Origin: Brachynemurus nebulosus
Lineage: Eukaryota; Arthropoda; Insecta; Neuroptera; Myrmeleontidae
DNA: 64,000 nt
Reading direction: 5' to 3'
Assembly (NCBI GenBank): GCA_035578155.1
Contig: JAPWDM010000005.1
Span: forward strand, 54,847,954-54,911,953
Below the pieces are notes generated by a model that searched no databases, was not told where the DNA came from, and worked only from the letters and a program-made list of their open reading frames with translations. The first letter of the stretch is position 1, and each line of letters begins with the position of its first letter. Positions 58,480 through 64,000 of the stretch are shown one piece after another. The translations under genes were made by a program, and so were the position numbers.

Positions 58480-58835
58480 TCATAAAGGCCTTCCAGTTTA
58501 CTATTTAAGGTCCTTTTTAATATTTAAAAATAAAACACAAAGGCAATTGGCGGATAAGCATGGGTAGGAATGCCCTCGTACGAATTGTGTTGACTTTTTT
58601 CCTGCTAACTGCTATCGGCACAAAATTGAAATTTACTGAGATTCAGCCCTTAAAAACTTAAAACCTTTTTTTAAAGCCCCGATCAACCGGACACTCATCA
58701 TCAGTTTTGAAACCACCAAAATGACAAATCGCTTGTAGAGTTTCAATCACATTTCACTTGTAGACATTCAATACGGAAGATGAAGGGAAAAATTCGACTT
58801 CCGTGATGGGGCCCCCCTGCAGGCTTTTCAAAAAT
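58480..58835 (-). mobile_element. Partial inverted copy of the 36965 element (5' part)
   Basis: AAGGCCTTCCAGTTTACTAT, GTACGAATTGTGTTGACTTT and GTGATGGGGCCCCCCTGCAG are the inverse of 36980-37320. A further end fragment (GTGATAGGGCTCTGCTGCTC then ACGGCG) is at 59010-59050. Confidence 0.8.
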
Positions 58836-59396
58836 ATTTTGGTCGGAGTAAACAAAATCCTGTGCGCATGATCCTAAATTGTTATTTAGTAATTATCATT
58901 TAACCAGTAGTAATCGTTGGATAGCCAAAATATATAGTCGGTTTTGTATGATCATATAATTGATATATATATGTAGATATCTTGAATATACTGAACATGA
59001 AGGGCAAATTTGACCCCCGTGATAGGGCTCTGCTGCTCACGGCGTTTTTTAAAAATATATTTTGTCAATTTACTTAGCTGTCATAAATTTTTTTTGGGTT
59101 GAAGTTCCGAAAACTGCATACTTTCGATTTAACTGACAAAAATGAGTATATGAGATATAGACAAATATATTATCGGATACCTTCGATTGAGCTGAATTTT
59201 TTTATAGACTCTAGTAGTGGGTTTTGGAGCGTTCTAAGCCAATCCTGTAAGGATTAAGATACGTATAGCATTCCCTTCATGTATACGTACATATATGTAT
59301 AGCATACTCTTTGAGAGGTGGTACATACAGAGTACATACACCTAACTTTCGTCAGAATGAGTGATGCAGTCTGTTGAGTTTTCCCTGGGATCAAGT

Positions 59397-59605
59397 TACA
59401 AAAAGAGTTAATTATAGTAAAAATTGTGTCAGTTTCAATTAGTGAACCGTGAATCGTTCTGCATTCGCAGTAAATGTAAGTAAATTTGTGTTGTCAGTAA
59501 AAAATGTTGCTTAATATTACAAAAAGAGTTCATTATAGTAACAAATTGTGTCAATTTCAATTGGTGAACCGTGAATTGTTCTGTATTCACAGTAAATGTA
59601 AGTAA
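59397..59605 (+). repeat. ~120-bp tandem duplication
   Basis: TTACAAAAAGAGTTxATTAT, GTGTCAxTTTCAATT and GTGAACCGTGAATxGTTCTG followed by CAGTAAATGTAAGTAA occur twice, 120 bp apart, with several differences. Confidence 0.88.
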
Positions 59606-60950
59606 TTGTTTTTTAAATATTAGAGTTACATATTATATTATTAGTCACTGAAATGTTTAGCCATCGATAATGTACTAGATTACAATTAAAACGATTTCTT
59701 TCTCTGTAATAAAACTAGCATATTTTTTATAAACTGAGCACTCAAAATTCATATGAAAATGAAAATTCTAGTTTTTCTAGATAGTTTTTATATCAAAAAT
59801 ATTAGGTCAACTGAATTTTATGTTAAATTTGTATTATTTACTTGTTTTTTCTAATAATAAACATTTTTTTAAATATAATATTTGTATTTTAATGTGCAGC
59901 CTTATTTATTAAATTTAAATTAAGAAGATTATCCTTTGAATGTTTTATATGCTTTTTAATCAAAAACTACTTTTATATAAAGATTTTTCTTTGATTTAAA
60001 CAGCAGCCCTTTAAATATTATTGGGATTACTGCTCAATTTTAAGTGAAAACTTTATAAACTTTATTCATAATTCTAAGATGATGTGTTGATTTAGGTGAA
60101 GTTTTTCTTTGTGCAGATGCTGGTGGTTGTGGTCAAACTGATTCATTTTCAGAGTCATTTTCACTACTAGCTGACATTGACGTATGACGTAGTACTGAAT
60201 TACGATGAGCCAATTCAAATGCATTTAATCTAATCCGCATAAAATTTAAGTGATGCTATAATCTATGTAAAATTTTAGGCTGCAATCCTGAAAATAATAC
60301 AATACTCGTAAATATAACAATTAGTGAAGTCGGCGGGCCCTGCTTCACAGGGTCCTCATAACACGAGAGAAATCAAAACTAGGTTTCCGATTGTCCTAAC
60401 TAAAAAAACTTTGATCTAAGCTAACCTAACTCGCTTTCCAAGTTTATAGTTCTTTCATACCTAATTGCATCTGATGTATGGCTTGTGGAATAGGTACCCA
60501 TTTCATGCTTGTAATATCATGACATCATATGACAATTTTTCAAAATAATTTGAATGTTCCATTAAACTATGATTATGTTCTTCACAGTCAGGAACGAAGG
60601 AAGAAAAAGGAGCACAAACATGTCTATTTTCGCCCATTTTTATTTCTGAAATAAAAATTTTTAAAAATTACAAACAATATTCCCTTGACACTGTAAAATA
60701 TGAAGCAATTTTAAAATACAAATGTTATTTATTTGTACCACCTATTAATGATATACCTAAATTATAATCTTAGACTTATAAAATTAGATTTATTTTTTAT
60801 CTCGAATGTATGTCCCTCGTTACAGGATAAAATATCTGCTATTTTATTAATAATTGTTGCATCATATTGAATTGTAAATATTATTGCATCATATCACAAC
60901 CTGTTGAGACATGTTTAAAAGCTTTAGACGCAGGTGGTTGAAGTGTGGAG
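59606..60950. other. AT-rich gap upstream of the polymerase gene
   Basis: No gene recognised. A short hairpin (GGGCCCTGCTTCACAGGGTCC, split by its loop) is at about 60335-60356. Confidence 0.4.
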
Positions 60951-60959
60951 GGGGGTACT

Positions 60960-61000
60960 CGCTATATATAGGAGTGGCGCATCGACGCTGGCTCAGTTAT
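60960..61000 (+). promoter_or_regulatory. TATA box and initiator
   Basis: CTATATATAGG (60963-60973) is followed 31-32 bases after its first T by CTCAGTT (60994-61000), which fits the insect initiator TCAGT. The spacing is that of a polymerase II core promoter, and the reading frame begins downstream after an intron. Confidence 0.7.
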
Positions 61001-61110
61001 TTGCAAGAAATTGTGGTGTAAGCATCAAATTAGCAGCAGCAGCAGCAATAAGCTTGAGCTAAGCAACAAATCTTCTAAATAATTATCAAAGGATACAAGG
61101 AAGAGCAATT

Positions 61111-61387
61111 GTAAGTATTAAGTTATTACAGGCATCAACATTATTGACCTATTATCATATCCATTTTCATTGTTGTATTCATTATTGTAGCACCTATCCT
61201 ATTGTAAAACCTATATTGTTGTATCCCTCCTATTGTTGTATTCATGGTTGTATCTCTCCTATTGTTGTACCTATTGTAGTACCTATCCTATTGTTGTATT
61301 CATTGTTGTACCTATCTATTGTTGTGCCTATACTATTGTCGTATTATATTGTTGTAACCGTTTTCTAATACCAATATTTTATTTCAG
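61111..61387 (+). other. 5'UTR intron containing a minisatellite
   Basis: GTAAGT at 61111 follows GAGCAATT. The acceptor TATTTTATTTCAG ends at 61387, ten bases before the ATG. Most of the intron (61170-61365) is an irregular array of CCTATTGTTGTA units. Introns this close to the start codon are common in insect genes. Confidence 0.7.
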
Positions 61388-61397
61388 ATAAAGCATA

Positions 61398-62826
61398 ATG
61401 GAGGCGTTCAATTGTGAAAAGAGTAACAAATCGTTCACACAAAAACATAATTTAACCCGTCACATTAATAGCAAACATTCAGATGTGGAGTTCCAGTGCC
61501 ATGAATGTGGGAAAAAATTTAATCGTTTGGATAATTTTAAAACACATTTAAAACAAGCACATAATTTGGAAACTAAAAAACGACCGGCAGCAATAATGGA
61601 AAACGAGCATTCACCGAACAAAAAATATAAACTGGACAACAATGATGAACTGGCAACGGCGATGGAAACTGATAATTCTCTGATTGAAACGAGACGATGT
61701 GATATATGCGACCTTGAGATACCAACACGGGCATTTACGGAGTCTTGAACACAAGAATCGCGCAAGTACTCAAGTGGAAAACGACGAATTTGTTGAAAAA
61801 GTAGCAAGCGCATATAAAAATCGAATTATCAGTTATCGAATACGAGCTTCGGAAAAAATTACAAATATCAACGAATTTTAAAACACATTGAACTCAAAGT
61901 GATGCGTCTATTAACACACGAACTGGGACGACATGCAACATTCAAGATAAATATGGAATTATTTGGACTGTACACACTTGAAAAGGCTGGAAAAACTCGA
62001 GCAGAAACAAAATCGTTCAACACAAAGAACAAAATAGTGACCGAAGCAACGGATTTGGATGAAATGTATACCGATTTTTCTCAAACCCTCAACACCAAGA
62101 GCGAAGAGTTTGAGCACAAAGAAACAGGATGGACGTTGCAAGAGGTTAAGTACTTGGAAATTAATATTAACAAGTTTACTCCTCTTCGCGGGTCATCCTA
62201 TATACAACTACCGGCGTGGATAGAAAAGAAGAAAGCGGTTGTAAACGTTAAGAATGCTGATGACGCATGTTTTTTGTGGTCAGTGGTTTCGGCGTTATAT
62301 CCAGTTCCATACACTCAACACCCGCAACGAATATCTACATATCCACACTACTCTACAGTTTTAAATGTTGAAGGAATCAAGACTCCGATAACACTAAAAG
62401 ACGTAAAACAATTTGAGAAACAGAATGATATAAGTATAAACATGTACGGCGTTGATGGGAAAAATATTGTCGGACCAATATACTACACAGAACAAAGAAG
62501 ACCTAGTCACGTCAATCTGTTGTATATTGAAGACGGAGAAAAATCACACTACTGCTGGATTAAGAATTTAAATAGGCTTGTTGGAAATCAATTATCAAAA
62601 CACGATGGAACAAAATGGATTTGTGATGGATGTCTTCAGTTTTTCAGAACAGAAGATCGGTTGAAGGAACACGAAAAACGAGATTGTAATCATGTCTAAA
62701 CCGTACTCCCTTCACCGAAAAAGTCTGTCTTGAAATTTGAAAAATATCACAAACAACTGAGGATGCCGTTCGTTATATACAGTGATTTTGAAACCATTTT
62801 GAAGCCAGTTGACACTTGCAAACACA
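61398..62826 (+). pseudogene. Mobile-element family-B DNA polymerase, N-terminal part, broken
   Basis: Family-B polymerases of this kind replicate large mobile elements or viruses by protein priming. Residues 5-60 hold two C2H2 fingers. The first has lost a Cys (CEKSNKSF) and the second is complete (FQCHECGKKFNRLDNFKTH). A further half finger (CDICDLEIPTR) precedes a frameshift near 61735, and the frame shifts again near 61880. The 61899-62699 stretch has DDACFLWSVVSALYPV, YPHYSTVLN and HYCWIKNLNRLV, then another Cys/His finger (CDGCLQFFRTEDRLKEH), the usual region upstream of the polymerase. After one in-frame TAA the same frame reads FVIYSDFETILKP, the 3'-5' exonuclease motif I (Asp-x-Glu). 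The gene then ends in a minisatellite; the polymerase core is absent. Confidence 0.8.
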
Positions 62827-63058
62827 CCAAATGACACCAAAAATAGACCAAACAACACCAAAATGACACCAAAAATAGACCAAATAACACCAAAATTACA
62901 CCAAAAACACACCAAAAATACACCAAAAATACACCAAATAACACCAAAAAATACACCAAAAATACACCAAATAACACCAAAATTACACCAATAATACACC
63001 AACTGACACCAAACTTACTCCAAAAATACACCAAATGACACCAAAATTACACCAAAAA
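62819..63058 (+). repeat. ACACCAAA minisatellite
   Basis: About 25 irregular units of ACACCAAAAAT/ACACCAAATG/AGACCAAATA begin within the polymerase coding sequence (after DTCK). The long open frames over it on both strands are artefacts of the repeat. Confidence 0.95.
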
Positions 63059-63059
63059 G

Positions 63060-63285
63060 ACACCAAAGAGTCACTCTCAAAAAGAGTCACTCCCCAAAAA
63101 GAGTCACTCCCAAAATGAGTCACTCCCAAAAAGAGTCATTCCCAAAATGAGTCACTCTCAAAAAGAGTCACTCCCAAAAAGTCACTCTCAAAAAGAGTCA
63201 CTCCCAAAAAGAGTCACTCCCGAAATGAGTCACTCCCAAAAAAGTCACTCCCAAAATGAGTCACTCCCAAAAAGAGTCCCAACCC
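63060..63285 (+). repeat. GAGTCACTCCCAAAAA minisatellite
   Basis: Around 14 units of about 16 bp (GAGTCACTCCCAAAAA or GAGTCACTCCCAAAAT, some with CTCTC). It directly follows the ACACCAAA array. Confidence 0.95.
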
Positions 63286-63389
63286 AACGAGACCTAAGCG
63301 AACTTAGCTTAACCTAGGAATCCAAATTTCGTTGGGTTGGGTTGGCTGAATATAGGCAATTACACCGCGTTGCCAAGTGGCCCCATACC

Positions 63390-63700
63390 TACTTAGAGGG
63401 ATAGGTCCTTAAGTGATAATTCCCGATTTTGATGAGACTTGATCGGTGTGTAGAACAAACAAAAATACCATACACATATTTTTTTTATCCGCTATAAAAA
63501 CCATTTAAGGGGTGAAATCGATCTTCGAAGTTGGGGTGAAAATTTAATTTTATCAAATTATTCGAAAACAATAACAACTAGAAGAAAAATTTAAATTGGT
63601 ATAATCCTTTATTTTTAAAGACCTTTCTATTGGCATACTCAAATCCAGGGTCGGACCTATTAGAGGGGCCTTGACGATAAAATTTGGGGGGGGGGGGGTG
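63390..63700 (+). repeat. Dispersed repeat related to the 47883 fold-back
   Basis: GATTTTGATGAGACTTGATC, AAGGGGTGAAATCGAT and GGGTGAAAATTTAATTTT parallel 47910-48045 at moderate similarity. A G homopolymer lies at 63685-63700. Confidence 0.65.
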
Positions 63701-63903
63701 AAATTTGAAATAGGGTGAAAATGGTTTGACCAATCAAAATATTAATATCAAATATGAAAACTGCATCAAAATCAATATTAGTTTACATGTTTTTACTAAA
63801 CGCCGTACAGTTAAAACTAAAAAGGTTAAATCTTAATCTAAAATCTTACATATTAATTCTATATTTTTTCTATAATACCGTTAGAAAGGACTATTTCTCT
63901 TTC

Positions 63904-64000
63904 GGAATGACTCATTTTGGGAGTGACTCTTTTTGGGAGTGACTCGTTTTGGGAGTGACTCATTTTGGGAGTGACTCGTTTTGGGAGTGACTTTTTTGGG
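63904..64000 (-). repeat. GAGTCACTCCCAAAAx minisatellite, inverted
   Basis: About six units of the 63060-63285 array on the opposite strand (TTTTGGGAGTGACTC), cut by the window edge. Confidence 0.95.

Noticed and set aside
61144..61368. Cys/Tyr/Ile-rich frame just upstream of the polymerase gene
   Set aside because: It is the CCTATTGTTGTA minisatellite within the predicted 5'UTR intron.
62712..63034. Long open frames on both strands (FGVIWCIFGVF-like; NTPNDTKNRPNN-like)
   Set aside because: These are products of the ACACCAAA minisatellite, open in several frames by repeat composition.

Overview
This is a eukaryotic, strongly AT-rich window with no recognisable host gene, rRNA or intact tRNA gene. 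Almost everything identifiable is a transposable element or its relic. The mix (Tc1 with DD34E, a Penelope-like tail, an APE-type LINE, a gag-only LTR element, THAP/DDE and SWIM/YqaJ transposon genes, Helentron-like elements, many short hairpin elements, long TA microsatellites) suggests an arthropod, most likely an insect. A hemipteran is my guess, not a demonstration.

Layout. 0.9-4.9 kb: a fold-back element with two successively nested MITEs. 6.3-7.6 kb: a reversed Helentron-like copy and TA-centred inverted repeats. 7.6-9.2 kb: a nearly complete but dead Tc1 element. 9.3-10.3 kb: a decayed ~130-bp tandem array. 10.5-16.9 kb: a young LTR retrotransposon (minus strand, 731-bp LTRs, GCGG target duplication) with only a gag-like reading frame. 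18.7-21.1 kb: a TIR element carrying a reverse-inserted poly-A retrosequence with a 14-bp target duplication.

21.4-30.3 kb: decayed genes of a THAP transposon. On the plus strand are a THAP domain and a spliced SWIM-YqaJ reading frame; on the minus strand are a THAP plus DDE-type transposase and a SWIM remnant. The YqaJ frame is cut by a Helentron-like element, and a Penelope-like tail lies at 23.6-23.8 kb.

33.0-46.3 kb: a five-level nest. A ~1-kb TIR element contains a second TIR element, which contains an APE-type LINE with ORF1 and ORF2. ORF2 is interrupted by two further repeat-rich elements with their own TA microsatellites. A tRNA-like SINE and an LTR-like block sit in the outermost element.

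47-59 kb: mainly hairpin elements and palindromes, including a fold-back with an internal 159-bp duplication, a GGGCGCCC element inside a MITE, a pogo-like MITE, a ~500-bp near-perfect palindrome, and a ~700-bp-arm inverted repeat carrying a tRNA-Thr-derived SINE. 61-64 kb: the 5' part of a mobile family-B DNA polymerase gene with zinc fingers, a TATA/initiator promoter and a 5'UTR intron. It is broken by frame lesions and truncated by minisatellites whose GAGTCACTCCC units return inverted at the window end.

No gene set here looks functional together. The value of the window is its stratified record of insertions and a few coherent but decayed mobile systems.
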